A stretch of 64,000 nt of DNA, from assembly GCA_910588325.1 (NCBI GenBank), contig CAJUPP010000004.1, positions 21,403 through 85,402 of the forward strand, written 5' to 3'. The notes below the pieces were generated by a model. The model saw only the letters and a program-made list of their open reading frames with translations, was not told where the DNA came from and did no database searches. Position numbers and translations under genes: made by a program. The first letter of the stretch is position 1. Each line of letters starts with the position of its first letter. The DNA is from an uncultured Hungatella sp. (GTDB lineage: Bacteria > Bacillota > Clostridia > Lachnospirales > Lachnospiraceae). This document shows positions 27,648 through 36,749 of this stretch, piece after piece.

Positions 27648-29036
27648 ATGCGTAAACTTATGCATCATTTAACTTTTGTTTCATTAACCGTTGGTTTGGC
27701 TGCAGGAAGTGTCTTTCCTGCCTTCGCTGTACCTGACCAAACTTCCGGTCCGGGATATGTAGAAGAAAGCCAGGAACAGCAGGTATCAGATCCCAGTGAG
27801 TCCTTTATAGATACGGAAATTCCCCAGGAAACACCCGCTACAGAAAATCCGGTTCCTTCCGAGTCCGTTACCAGTACTTCCTATATCCAGATTCAGCTGC
27901 TGGACTCTGAAGCGATGAACTGGTCTCAACCCATTGCCAATGGCGCTTTGCTGCAGACAGGCGGCAGCGGCGCACTGTCCCTGTGTATCTATTCTGTAAA
28001 CGACATGCGCGGCGATGTTCTGTACCGTACTTATTCCAGCAGTACCGGCTGGACAACCTGGACGCTTAACGGCGACCATACCCCTTGGACTGCAGGCGTA
28101 CCCATTGAAGCAGTTCAGATTCGTTTAAACGGTCAGATTGCAGACGCTTATCATGTTTACTATTCTGCCGTATTATCCGATGGTACAACTTGTGGCTGGG
28201 CGTCTGACGGTTCTACCAGCGGCGCTATTGCTGCAGGCAAATATATTACCGGTCTGCGAGCCATTCTTGTAGCCAGAGTCGGCGGTGACACATCTGCTTA
28301 TAATACAGCCAATGCCGTTTCCTCTCCGGCTGCCGAAGGTATCAGCTTTGAAGGTGTTCTTCCTACTTATTCCGATGGAACCGGACAGCCTTATACCGGA
28401 TGGGTGTGGAACGACAGGGACCGCTACTATTTTGTTAACGGCACTGCTGTGGTAGACTGGCAGTACATAGATGGTTATAAGTATTATTTCTTAGGCGACG
28501 GCAAACTGGTTACGGATTTAGAGCCATATCTGAATCATCCGGGTCCTTTCCAGATTAAGATCAACAAGCAGATGAACTGCACCACCATCTATGTTCAGGA
28601 CGGAGAAAACGGATTTATTATCCCTTACAAGTCATTCCTCTGCTCTACAGGTGATGATACACCGGTAGGTACTTTCCGGACTCCCGAAAAATATCGCTGG
28701 AGACTGATGGTTACCGGAGAATATTGCCAGTACTTAACCAGACTTGGTTCAGGACTTCCGATTTTGATGCACTCTGCCATCTATGAGAAACCGAACCCAT
28801 ATACCCTGTATTCTTCTACCTACAACTATTTGGGAATTTCCCGTTCTCATGGCTGCATCCGCTTTACTACCGCGGACTGTAAGTGGATTTACGATCATTG
28901 TCCTCTTGGCACTACGGTTACCGTATATAACTCACCGGTTCCTGGTCCATATGATCGTCCGGCACTGAAGATTATCATTCCAAGCGAACAGACCTGGGAT
29001 CCAACCGATGACAGTGTACCGGAGAACGGATTATAA
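27648..29036 (+). CDS. secreted L,D-transpeptidase with ChW-like and cell-wall-binding repeats
   Basis: This 462-residue exported protein cross-links or modifies peptidoglycan. A signal peptide occupies residues 1-30 and ends near AFA. A Pro/Glu/Ser-rich linker follows. Next come two ChW-like segments (WTAGVPIEAVQIRLNG and GWASDG...GKYITGLRAILV) and a choline-binding-like Gly-Trp/Tyr repeat (YTGWVWNDRDRYYFVNG). The C-terminal YkuD domain has HSAIYE and the catalytic SRSHGCIRF. The ATG at 27648 has AGGAGG 8 bases upstream; the earlier in-frame ATG is not preferred. It is divergent from the glycan operon. Confidence 0.9.
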   Translation: MRKLMHHLTFVSLTVGLAAGSVFPAFAVPDQTSGPGYVEESQEQQVSDPSESFIDTEIPQETPATENPVPSESVTSTSYIQIQLLDSEAMNWSQPIANGALLQTGGSGALSLCIYSVNDMRGDVLYRTYSSSTGWTTWTLNGDHTPWTAGVPIEAVQIRLNGQIADAYHVYYSAVLSDGTTCGWASDGSTSGAIAAGKYITGLRAILVARVGGDTSAYNTANAVSSPAAEGISFEGVLPTYSDGTGQPYTGWVWNDRDRYYFVNGTAVVDWQYIDGYKYYFLGDGKLVTDLEPYLNHPGPFQIKINKQMNCTTIYVQDGENGFIIPYKSFLCSTGDDTPVGTFRTPEKYRWRLMVTGEYCQYLTRLGSGLPILMHSAIYEKPNPYTLYSSTYNYLGISRSHGCIRFTTADCKWIYDHCPLGTTVTVYNSPVPGPYDRPALKIIIPSEQTWDPTDDSVPENGL

Positions 29037-29060
29037 AAGCATCCTCGCGGAGCGTTTTTA

Positions 29061-29141
29061 TTTCATAGGACGCAATTTCCTATGAAACAAAAAAGACTGA
29101 CAGAAAATGCCGTAACATCAGGTATTTTCCGTCAGTCTTTT
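29061..29141. terminator. paired hairpins, bidirectional terminator
   Basis: Two hairpins lie between convergent genes. The first has perfect 10-bp arms TTTCATAGGA (29061-29070) and its complement (29078-29087). The second has AAAAGACTGAC (29091-29101) pairing with 29131-29141 and carries a T-run when read on the minus strand. They would end both the L,D-transpeptidase and the LicD transcripts. Confidence 0.8.
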
Positions 29142-30017
29142 CTATCTATTCAAAAAATCTTTGTAGGAAATATCCGGATCCAGCACCAAATCCCCATGAC
29201 AGGCCGGAGCCTGAACCGGTTTCTGGTAATCACCGTACTCTGCCTTAAGTCTTCCGTCATATCCGCAGGGTATGGGGATCTGTCTGTCTTCAAAAGGCAT
29301 AAAAACAGCTTTCTCAAACCACTCCCGCTTCCACAGATTCTTTTCCCAGTCAGCAATGAAAACCGTATCGCAGACATATTCGGTCTTCTTTCCTGAATAT
29401 CTGGCACATATCTTCTCGTACCACTTAAATGCCTTTGGAATGGGGATCCGCAGTATTTCCCCTATGCCGTGCAAAATTCTGCCGATTGCTGTGGCGCCGG
29501 AATAGTATCCAAAGCGATACCAGGTATATAAAACACTCCATGCAGTTCTCACCTGAAACCGCCAAATCTTCCGTGCCCATGGGGCATCCGGCACCCCATC
29601 CAATGGAAAAATATCAATAAAAATGCCGCAGTGGTATCCTGCCTTTTCATCCTCCGCATTGTAGCCGGTGGTATTGCTGTTGCGTATCTGTATATGGCCT
29701 TTTAGATAATTCTTTTCTGTATATACGGTCTGAAGAAACAGCGGCTCTTTTATCTCCTTGGATGCAGCCTCAATGAAACGGTCATAATCCTCTCTCATCA
29801 TCACCAGATCGATATCGTCATCCCACGGAATATAGCCCCTGTGACGGATAACCCCAATCAAAGTACCACTGTCCGCAAAATATCTGATGTGGTACTTTTT
29901 ACAGATACGCCCAACTTCATCCAGCATTTCAAGCTGAATGGCCCACACTCTTTTTGTCTTTGCCGTCACAGGGTAGCCGCAACGTATTTCTTCATCATAA
30001 AAATTTACTTTTTCCAT
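29142..30017 (-). CDS. LicD family phosphotransferase
   Basis: This 291-residue LicD-family enzyme moves phosphocholine or a similar phospho-alcohol from a CDP donor to a glycan. The signature FADSGTLIGVIRHRGYIPWDDDIDLVMMREDYDRF is clear near residues 44-78 and includes the DDD metal site. Its start overlaps the end of the flippase gene by 13 bp, showing coupling. The donor may be made by the nucleotidyltransferase-PLP fusion at 33790-35604, but the group transferred is not known. Confidence 0.9.
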   Translation of the reverse strand: MEKVNFYDEEIRCGYPVTAKTKRVWAIQLEMLDEVGRICKKYHIRYFADSGTLIGVIRHRGYIPWDDDIDLVMMREDYDRFIEAASKEIKEPLFLQTVYTEKNYLKGHIQIRNSNTTGYNAEDEKAGYHCGIFIDIFPLDGVPDAPWARKIWRFQVRTAWSVLYTWYRFGYYSGATAIGRILHGIGEILRIPIPKAFKWYEKICARYSGKKTEYVCDTVFIADWEKNLWKREWFEKAVFMPFEDRQIPIPCGYDGRLKAEYGDYQKPVQAPACHGDLVLDPDISYKDFLNR

Positions 30018-31462
30018 AATTGTCTCACCAAAAATTTATCTCTCATCACAAACAAGACCGCAAAATACAGAACCGCCCCCGCACCAATCTGAACAAATGT
30101 TGCCGCTGGCCCTGTGTCCATCCTTGTTCCAAGCCACACCACAAAAAAGAACATAAGTACAGCTGCCAGGCAACGTTTCCATCCTGATTTCCATATCACA
30201 GAAAAACGGATATAGTCCCGACACAGCCACAGATAAGCCCCAGTTATAAAAATCTCTGCGATGACGGAAGCAATGGATGCGCCCGCTGCCTGAAATCTTG
30301 GAATCATCATCCTATTGAGAAAAGCATTTATTACCGCCCCGGCTACAATCACCTTTCCGCTCTGCGCCCTCTTCCCTGACGGCGTAAGAATCTGACTGCC
30401 CATACAGTCGCTGAAGCCTACAATCAGAATCAAAGGGCAGCAGACATACAAAAGTGCAGCAACCGGCCGGTATGCGTCCCCTAAAAACCATGGAATAAAT
30501 TCGGAGGCAATTCCCGCCAGCCCCATCATCACCGGCATTCCAATCAAAAGGACAAAATCCACAGACGCCTCTATCATCCGCTGAATCTCCTGCCTCTTCT
30601 TTTCTGCAAACAGGTAGGACATTCGAGAAGACATCACCGTATTAAAGGATACAATCAATACTTTTCCCATGTTGACAATACCTGCCGCATACTCATAATA
30701 CCCGTTCTGCGACTTGTCATTTCCCGTAAACCATCCCAGCATAGTCTTGTCCAAAATCGTATAGACAGAGGTTGCCACCGTAGGAATGAAATATACAATC
30801 GTCTCTTTTAAATGTCGTTTTATCCGAAGGCTGTGGATATCCACCTTTGTAAGAAACCGTTTCAAATACCCCCACATAGACATATTTCCAAACAGCGTCG
30901 TCGCAGCCAGAAGCGCTACATAAAGAAGCAAATCCTCTTTCTCTTTTATAAAAACAAACAAGCACACAATCCCGGTCAGCTTAACAATAATATTCCTTGT
31001 AACAATCATTCCATACTGCTCAAGGCCGCCAAAAAACCAAGAAATATCAAACGCAGCCGCCATAAGATTCATGGTCAGAACCAGATAAAAATAAGTATAT
31101 GTTTCCGAGAAGAGAATAACTCCCGCCCATACAGCCAAACATATGGAGGTAGTGATTGCACAGAGAATCTCTATCTCCCAAAAAAGACGGCTTCTCATCT
31201 CCTGGTCGTCTCTGTGCCTGGCGATCTCACGCTGCCCATAAGATGTGGTTCCCAGTGCGGCAACAATGGCAAAGTACTGAACAATGGAATTGGTATAACT
31301 CTGAACTCCGGTTCCATCCGGGCCGATGACCCTGGAAATGTAGGGAGTTGTAATCAGAGGTGTCAAAAGTGTCAGCACCTGGTAGATCAAATTATATATA
31401 TAATTCAAATGAATACTGGGGGACGTAAGCCCGCCTTTTTTTTTCTTTCTCTCAAAAAACAT
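30005..31462 (-). CDS. polysaccharide flippase, Wzx-like
   Basis: The protein has 485 residues and about fourteen hydrophobic segments. The start NYIYNLIYQVLTLLTPLITTPYISRVIGPDGTGVQSYTNSIVQYF is typical of PST/Wzx repeat-unit flippases. The ATG at 31462 has AAAGGTG 7 bases upstream; a GTG three codons earlier is less likely. It is the first gene after a promoter at 31502-31530, followed by LicD. This is the second flippase in the window. Confidence 0.92.
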   Translation of the reverse strand: MFFERKKKKGGLTSPSIHLNYIYNLIYQVLTLLTPLITTPYISRVIGPDGTGVQSYTNSIVQYFAIVAALGTTSYGQREIARHRDDQEMRSRLFWEIEILCAITTSICLAVWAGVILFSETYTYFYLVLTMNLMAAAFDISWFFGGLEQYGMIVTRNIIVKLTGIVCLFVFIKEKEDLLLYVALLAATTLFGNMSMWGYLKRFLTKVDIHSLRIKRHLKETIVYFIPTVATSVYTILDKTMLGWFTGNDKSQNGYYEYAAGIVNMGKVLIVSFNTVMSSRMSYLFAEKKRQEIQRMIEASVDFVLLIGMPVMMGLAGIASEFIPWFLGDAYRPVAALLYVCCPLILIVGFSDCMGSQILTPSGKRAQSGKVIVAGAVINAFLNRMMIPRFQAAGASIASVIAEIFITGAYLWLCRDYIRFSVIWKSGWKRCLAAVLMFFFVVWLGTRMDTGPAATFVQIGAGAVLYFAVLFVMRDKFLVRQLWKK

Positions 31463-31501
31463 AATCTGCACCTTTATTTTGCTGTATCTGCTTTATGTAA
31501 A

Positions 31502-31530
31502 AGTGTATCTGTTATTTTATAAAAAAGCAA
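31502..31530 (-). promoter_or_regulatory. promoter of flippase-LicD operon
   Basis: On the minus strand TTGCTT (31530-31525) and TACACT (31507-31502) are 17 bp apart. It faces away from the plus-strand promoter at 31539-31567. Confidence 0.65.
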
Positions 31531-31538
31531 TCCCTTAT

Positions 31539-31567
31539 TTGACTTTTACAGAACTTGTGTTTAGAAT
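31539..31567 (+). promoter_or_regulatory. promoter of GT8-GT2 operon
   Basis: TTGACT (31539-31544) and TAGAAT (31562-31567) are separated by 17 bp, 35 bases before the ATG at 31602. Only 8 bp separate it from the divergent promoter, so one regulator could act on both. Confidence 0.75.
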
Positions 31568-31601
31568 ATTTTATACATACATTAATAGAAGGAGGGGCGT
31601 A

Positions 31602-32609
31602 ATGAATATCGTATATGCGTCTAATGATAACTATGCAAGGCACCTGGCAGTATCCATGACTTCCGTATTTGCTCAGAATCAGAATCTGCCTCAGATCACA
31701 GCCTATGTGCTCTCTATCGGTTTGTCCAAAGAAAGCAGAAAACGGCTGCAGGTAATTGCCGGCCGATACGGAAGAGTTCTGCATTTTCTGGATCTGGATA
31801 ATATCAAAAGCCGTTTTGACTACGATATTGACACAAGAGGTTTTGATATCAGCGCTATGGGACGTCTCTTTGTTGGACAATTACTGCCTCCGGACATTGA
31901 GAGGATTCTTTACCTGGATTGTGACACTGTGACGGCGCAGCCTCTTGATGAATTGTGGAATCTGGATTTAAACGGGTATTTGCTGGGAGCGGTTATGGAG
32001 CCTACTATATATGAAACCGTTAAAAAAGATATCGGTTTAGGGGAGTCGGAACCTTACTTCAATTCCGGGGTGCTTTTGATTGATCTGGTACGTTGGAGGG
32101 ATTCTCAGGCTGAGAAACGGATTTTGGATTTCTATAAAGAAAAAAACGGACGGCTGTTCGCCTGTGATCAGGATGCCATCAACGGAGCTCTGAAGGGGGA
32201 GATTCTTCCCATACCGCCCATGTATAACTTTTTTCCAAACTACCGTTATTTTTCTTATGAGAATCTGGTTCTGCACTCTCCGGCTTATGCTTCTGTGACA
32301 AAGGATATGTTCATAGGCGCGAAAAAGAGACCGGCAATTATTCATTATGTGGGAGATGAGAGGCCCTGGATTGCAGGAAATTTAAATCATTATCACAAGG
32401 CATACGATAAATATCTGGCTATGACACCATGGACAGGGACTCCTAAAGAAAAGGGGAAAGAATTGTATATGATCCTGTACCACCTGATGGACTATGCTAC
32501 CGTATTGTGGCCGGAACTTCGGTGGCTGATCAGCAAATGGTTTGGGATGAAGGTGATTGACAGGCGAAAAAGGGAGAAGATTAAACCAGACAGGAGGCAG
32601 GTTTTATGA
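31602..32609 (+). CDS. glycosyltransferase family 8
   Basis: This GT8 retaining glycosyltransferase has 335 residues. MNIVYASNDNYARHLAVSMTSVF opens the fold, RILYLDCDTVTAQPL gives the DxD metal motif (near residue 105), and PYFNSGVLLIDLVRW and IIHYVGDERPW are family motifs. Galactosyl or glucosyl transfer to a surface glycan is usual for this family. The open frame begins earlier, but the ATG at 31602 has GGAGGGG 4 bases upstream. Its stop overlaps the next start (ATGA). Confidence 0.92.
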   Translation: MNIVYASNDNYARHLAVSMTSVFAQNQNLPQITAYVLSIGLSKESRKRLQVIAGRYGRVLHFLDLDNIKSRFDYDIDTRGFDISAMGRLFVGQLLPPDIERILYLDCDTVTAQPLDELWNLDLNGYLLGAVMEPTIYETVKKDIGLGESEPYFNSGVLLIDLVRWRDSQAEKRILDFYKEKNGRLFACDQDAINGALKGEILPIPPMYNFFPNYRYFSYENLVLHSPAYASVTKDMFIGAKKRPAIIHYVGDERPWIAGNLNHYHKAYDKYLAMTPWTGTPKEKGKELYMILYHLMDYATVLWPELRWLISKWFGMKVIDRRKREKIKPDRRQVL

Positions 32610-33589
32610 AGGCGGTTTGTGTGGTGTTGAATTATAATGATGCGGAGACTACGGAGAGGCTGGTGCAGCGAATTCGGAGCTATAGTTGTTTTTCCCATAT
32701 CGTGATTGTGGATAATGCATCTACGGATAATTCCTGGGAAAGGCTTTTGATGCTGCAGGATCATAAGGTGTGTGTGATTCGTGCCGGTGAGAACGGAGGG
32801 TATGGAGCCGGAAATAATCTGGGAGTCCGGTATGCTGTGGAAAAGTACGATGCTTCCCATGTGCTTTTGTGTAATCCGGATGTCCGTTTTTCGGAGGATT
32901 GCGTTGAGCGGATGATGGGGATTTTTCGGAGGCATTCGGATGTGGGGGTTGCCACAGTCCGAATGAAAGATGCTGTCTACGGAGATATTAAAAACGGGTG
33001 GCCATTGCGGTGTTTTTCAGGGGAGCTGCTGGCTATGGGGCCGGTAAGCAGAAGAGTTTTTTATTCCTTAATAAATTATCCGGATTCGTATTTTAATGGG
33101 AAAAAGGGTGTTTATGTGGATGTAGTCCATGGGTCTATGCTTATGGTGGATACGAAAGCTTTCAGGAAATGTAAGGGATATGATGAAGGGATTTTTTTGT
33201 ATCAGGAAGAGGCGGTTCTGGGTCAGCGTATGAAGAGCGCCGGGTACCGGACTGTCTTGATTTTAGAACAGGAGTATCAGCATGAACATGGGGCCAGTAT
33301 TGGGAGATCCGTGAAAAGCGCGGTTGACAGACAGAGGCTGAGGGAAGATAGCGTTATGTTTTATTTCAGGAAGTATCTTCATATTGGGAGGTTAAGAAGG
33401 TGGGTTGCCAGAGTCTGGTTCTGGGGGATACAGGCGGAGACTGTTTTTGGGGAAGCGGGAAGCAGGCTCTGGACAGGGTTCCCCTCCGTTCGCAGGTTTC
33501 GGATACAGAACCCTGTCCGGAGCTGGTTATCGCTGCCGCTGCATAAAAGGCTTGCCACATTCTTTTTAACGGTCCAAAAATTTATGTAA
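32606..33589 (+). CDS. glycosyltransferase family 2
   Basis: This 327-residue GT2 starts VCVVLNYNDAETTERLV, followed by IVIVDNASTDNSW, NGGYGAGNNLGVRYA and VLLCNPDVRFSEDCV; the NPD acts as the metal motif, as in rhamnosyl- and galactofuranosyl-type enzymes. VVHGSMLMVDTKAF follows. The ATG overlaps the GT8 stop (ATGA), so they are co-translated. A structured repeat begins 34 bp after the stop codon. Confidence 0.92.
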   Translation: MKAVCVVLNYNDAETTERLVQRIRSYSCFSHIVIVDNASTDNSWERLLMLQDHKVCVIRAGENGGYGAGNNLGVRYAVEKYDASHVLLCNPDVRFSEDCVERMMGIFRRHSDVGVATVRMKDAVYGDIKNGWPLRCFSGELLAMGPVSRRVFYSLINYPDSYFNGKKGVYVDVVHGSMLMVDTKAFRKCKGYDEGIFLYQEEAVLGQRMKSAGYRTVLILEQEYQHEHGASIGRSVKSAVDRQRLREDSVMFYFRKYLHIGRLRRWVARVWFWGIQAETVFGEAGSRLWTGFPSVRRFRIQNPVRSWLSLPLHKRLATFFLTVQKFM

Positions 33590-33623
33590 TCTTTTTTGTT
33601 CTTTATGCCAGCCGGCAACGCAG

Positions 33624-33757
33624 CTTGGGAGTAATTATTGTACGTCTGTAGACCATTTTTCACGTCGGCACTTAGCGCCTGTCTTTTAGGCGCTTAGTAC
33701 CGTTACGTGGAAACCTGGCGAAAGCTTGTCGGAAGACGTACTATAATTACTCCCAAG
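33624..33757. repeat. family A structured element, copy 1 (134 bp)
   Basis: Outer arms 33624-33647 and 33734-33757 are complementary at 23 of 24 positions. Inside are a long hairpin around CACTTAGCGC / GCGCTTAGTAC and a small hairpin with a GAAA loop (GCGAAAGC). A second copy lies at 59343-59477 with different bases but the same pairings. It sits between convergent genes, 34 bp and 32 bp from their stops. It could be a structured RNA, a terminator-like 3' element or a small non-autonomous mobile element. Confidence 0.8.
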
Positions 33758-33789
33758 CGGACCTTCCGGTTTCCTCAAAAACACTCCCT

Positions 33790-35604
33790 TTAACCTAGCA
33801 CTTCTCTTAAAGCACACGCTAAAATATCATCATCCCGCTCATTCCGGATCGCAATCCGTACAAACTGTCCCCTTTCAGCAGGAATTTTCCCACTTAAATC
33901 TTTAATAAACAGATTATACCCGTTCAAAAGCTTCGCAGTCAAATCGCTGGATGTCAGGCCGTCTGTCAGCTGGACCATAAGAAAATTCGCCTGGGAGGGG
34001 AAAACCCGAAGATGAGGAATCTCTTTTAGAACTCCTGTAAGTCTGTCCCGTTCTTTTCTTACCATATCCAGCGATTCCATATAATTCTTGTGATATTTCT
34101 GCTCTATCTGCATGAAAAATTCCCCGAAGGAATTGATATTCCAAATAGCTACATCCTTTTTCAGACTGTCAATCAGTGATGGATTGCCGCTGGCGGCTAT
34201 GCCCAGGCGAAGACCGGGGATGCCGTAGGATTTTGAGATGCTTTTGATTACCATAAGGTGAGGATTGGCATCCAGGAAGTCCTCTTGCAACAGAGTGGCA
34301 TCCGGATCAGAGCAAAAGTCTATAAAAGACTCGTCTACAATCAGAGCGATCCGGTTGGAGGCAGCCCATTGGATTAATGTGTTCATATCCTGACGATTGA
34401 TGTAATTGCCGGCGGGGTTATCCGGATTGACGATGACCAAAGTGTTAACTTTGTGGCTGTCAAAATAGCGGATGATGTCAGAGGCTGTGTAGGAGCAGCC
34501 TTCCTGAGCGGGAATAAAGGCTGTAACCTTGTGGGCATTGTAACGGTGGACATATTCTTCGAAAGTGGGGCGGATGATCCCCAGCTGGCCGGTCAGGCGC
34601 TCCAAAAGGGCTTTGATTAATTCTGCTGCTCCGTTTCCGACTACGATCTGGTCGCTGCGGAGAGAAAAATTCCGGGCGGCAAGAAGGGAATTGACATACA
34701 TACCAGATGGATATTGACAGACTAAGGAATCAAAGTTTGCTTTCATCTCTTCCAGCATTTTTTCCGGTGGATAGTAGCAGTTAACCAGGTAGCAGAAATC
34801 CAGCATTTTAGGGTAGCGCCAGTAACCGCCGAAACGTTTCTGAATAAGGGCGGTTTTCTGGTCATCCGGGGCAAACATGGATTCTGCGATATCTAAATCC
34901 TGGATATCATCAATTTCGTACCAGCGCTGGGTTTCGTCCAGGCGTTTGGCTCTGATACAGGAATCATCCAGGGCTACCAGAACCTTTAATACCTGTTCAT
35001 AGTATTCATTGTTTCCCAGGGCTTTTGTGTAGGCCTCCAGGAAGGGGACATAGTGAGTCTGGGAAAAGTTCCGACTGAACTTGTAAATATTGACGGTTTT
35101 ATAGTAGTCCGCGGATTCTGTAAAACGGAACCGGTTGCCGGGGACTACCGCCTCAATGTAATCTTCTTTGGATAAACGGACGCAGGTGCCGTCCATCCAG
35201 GATTCATACTTGGCTACCAGGGCAAGGCTGTCTCTGGGATCTTCTACGAGACAGCTTAAAACGGTGTCCTCAAAGATGATGTCGGATTCCAGAAGAAGGG
35301 TGTCTTCTTTTAATAAATACTCCTTGGCCAGAGCCAGAGAATAAATATTGTTGGTCTTGTCAAACACAGGATTGTCGATAAATACAATGGGGGTTTTGAG
35401 AGGCAGGCTGTTAATGTGCTGTTTCAGCTTTTCTCCTTCATAGCCAGTGACAATAACCACTCTGGACAGAGAGTGCTGCTCCAGCTGATTTAAGGTACGG
35501 TTAATCAGAGGGATCCCGTTTACCTTTACCATACATTTTGTGTTGTTCTGAGTCAGCTGTTTTAGACGCTTTCCCATACCGGCTGCTAATATAATTGCCT
35601 GCAT
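33790..35604 (-). CDS. bifunctional sugar/phospho-alcohol nucleotidyltransferase and class I/II PLP enzyme
   Basis: The protein has 604 residues in two domains. Residues 1-240 are a LicC-like nucleotidyltransferase: IILAAGMGKRLKQLT, KCMVKVNGIPLI, TNNIYSLALA, LLLESDIIF and WYEIDDIQDLDIAE. Residues 245-604 are a HisC/CobD-like PLP fold: GNGAAELIKALLERL, VIVNPDNPAGNYIN, IVDESFIDF and the Lys in SISKSYGIPGLRLG. CobD-like enzymes decarboxylate phospho-amino acids. The fusion could make a phospho-amino-alcohol and activate it with CTP for the nearby LicD; that is inference. The ATG has AGGAG 7 bases upstream. Confidence 0.85.
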   Translation of the reverse strand: MQAIILAAGMGKRLKQLTQNNTKCMVKVNGIPLINRTLNQLEQHSLSRVVIVTGYEGEKLKQHINSLPLKTPIVFIDNPVFDKTNNIYSLALAKEYLLKEDTLLLESDIIFEDTVLSCLVEDPRDSLALVAKYESWMDGTCVRLSKEDYIEAVVPGNRFRFTESADYYKTVNIYKFSRNFSQTHYVPFLEAYTKALGNNEYYEQVLKVLVALDDSCIRAKRLDETQRWYEIDDIQDLDIAESMFAPDDQKTALIQKRFGGYWRYPKMLDFCYLVNCYYPPEKMLEEMKANFDSLVCQYPSGMYVNSLLAARNFSLRSDQIVVGNGAAELIKALLERLTGQLGIIRPTFEEYVHRYNAHKVTAFIPAQEGCSYTASDIIRYFDSHKVNTLVIVNPDNPAGNYINRQDMNTLIQWAASNRIALIVDESFIDFCSDPDATLLQEDFLDANPHLMVIKSISKSYGIPGLRLGIAASGNPSLIDSLKKDVAIWNINSFGEFFMQIEQKYHKNYMESLDMVRKERDRLTGVLKEIPHLRVFPSQANFLMVQLTDGLTSSDLTAKLLNGYNLFIKDLSGKIPAERGQFVRIAIRNERDDDILACALREVLG

Positions 35605-35631
35605 TCTGATCTCCTTCTCTCATTAAAAATT

Positions 35632-36546
35632 TTATCTGCCCGGAAGATAGCGGCTGTCTTTTCCGGATTTCTTCTGACGGATTCCTTTCAATACATCCAT
35701 ATAAATTTGTCTTCGGTATCTCCGTTCATCTCTTCGGTTCCTCCATATGAGCCAAAAACTGTCTAGAATAATATGGGCCGTATGATTCACGTATATATAC
35801 AATAAATAAATGCTCGGATGGGTGGAATATCGTTTCCCCATATCAATGGCATTGCGAAAACCGTAATAATTTTTCCAGCATACAGAATTGGCCCTGGAAG
35901 GTTTCGTCTTATGATTGAGAACAGCGCTGTTTACATTCAGGATTGAAGAGTATCTCCGAAAACGTAGACAGTATTCGGCATCGTCAAACCAGATAAAATA
36001 ATCTGCTCTGGGAAGCCCTGCCTTTATCGCCAGAGACGTTTTAAGGCACAGGCCGCAGAAGGTGCTGATATCGTATTCAAATGTGTTCTGCCGATACTCT
36101 TCTTCTTCCACCGGTTTAAAAAACATCAGGCAGGAATTGACCAGCCTGCGGCGGTGAAGAGTGTCAATTTTGCCCTCTGTCATGACTTTGCCGGAGCAGG
36201 CAAGATAGTCCGTGCCACGGACAGCAGCGGCCAGCTTTTCCATATACGTTCTCTCAATCATGGCATCATCATCGATAATCAGAAACCAGTCGCAGGAGGT
36301 TTCCATGATCTTTTTTATTCCGACAGCGAATCCTCCTGCACCACCCAAATTCTCTTTCATATGGAAGACTTTCAGACTACTTTGACGTCTGGCCAGATGA
36401 TCCAGATATTCTTTTGAACCGTCGGTGCTGTGATTATCGACTACGATAATCTGCGCAAAAGGCAGGGTCTGGCTTAGGACGCAGTCCAGGCACTCGGATA
36501 AAAGTTCTCTTCGGTTGCAGGTTACGATTACAACACCAAATCTCAC
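35632..36546 (-). CDS. glycosyltransferase family 2, galactofuranosyltransferase-like
   Basis: This 304-residue GT2 has FGVVIVTCNRRELLSECLDCVLSQ, IIVVDNHSTDGS, ENLGGAGGFAVGIK and WFLIIDDDAMIE. The GGAGGF and DDDA motifs are typical of GlfT-like enzymes. A later YFIWFDDAEYCLRF holds the catalytic acidic pair. Start is a GTG at 36546 with AAAGGA 6 bases upstream. It precedes the fused nucleotidyltransferase gene by 27 bp in the same orientation, so both are probably co-transcribed. Confidence 0.9.
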   Translation of the reverse strand: MRFGVVIVTCNRRELLSECLDCVLSQTLPFAQIIVVDNHSTDGSKEYLDHLARRQSSLKVFHMKENLGGAGGFAVGIKKIMETSCDWFLIIDDDAMIERTYMEKLAAAVRGTDYLACSGKVMTEGKIDTLHRRRLVNSCLMFFKPVEEEEYRQNTFEYDISTFCGLCLKTSLAIKAGLPRADYFIWFDDAEYCLRFRRYSSILNVNSAVLNHKTKPSRANSVCWKNYYGFRNAIDMGKRYSTHPSIYLLYIYVNHTAHIILDSFWLIWRNRRDERRYRRQIYMDVLKGIRQKKSGKDSRYLPGR

Positions 36547-36749
36547 GTTCTGTCCTTTCTGCCTTCATGGCAGGCATGGGGTTACTGGGGATTACAAATT
36601 TCTCTCATTATAGTTTATTTGTGTCTTGATGTCAATATTGCCTAAAAAGCAGTAAAGATCATACCTTTTTTCTCCATCTCAAACCTGGTATCATAATAAC
36701 TGTCGAAAGACAAAGGAAACAACAAATAAATGAAATGGAGGAATTGATT

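Noticed and set aside
33590..33789. CRISPR array or insertion sequence remnant
   Set aside because: No spaced direct repeats and no transposase frame; the palindromic structure fits the family A element instead.
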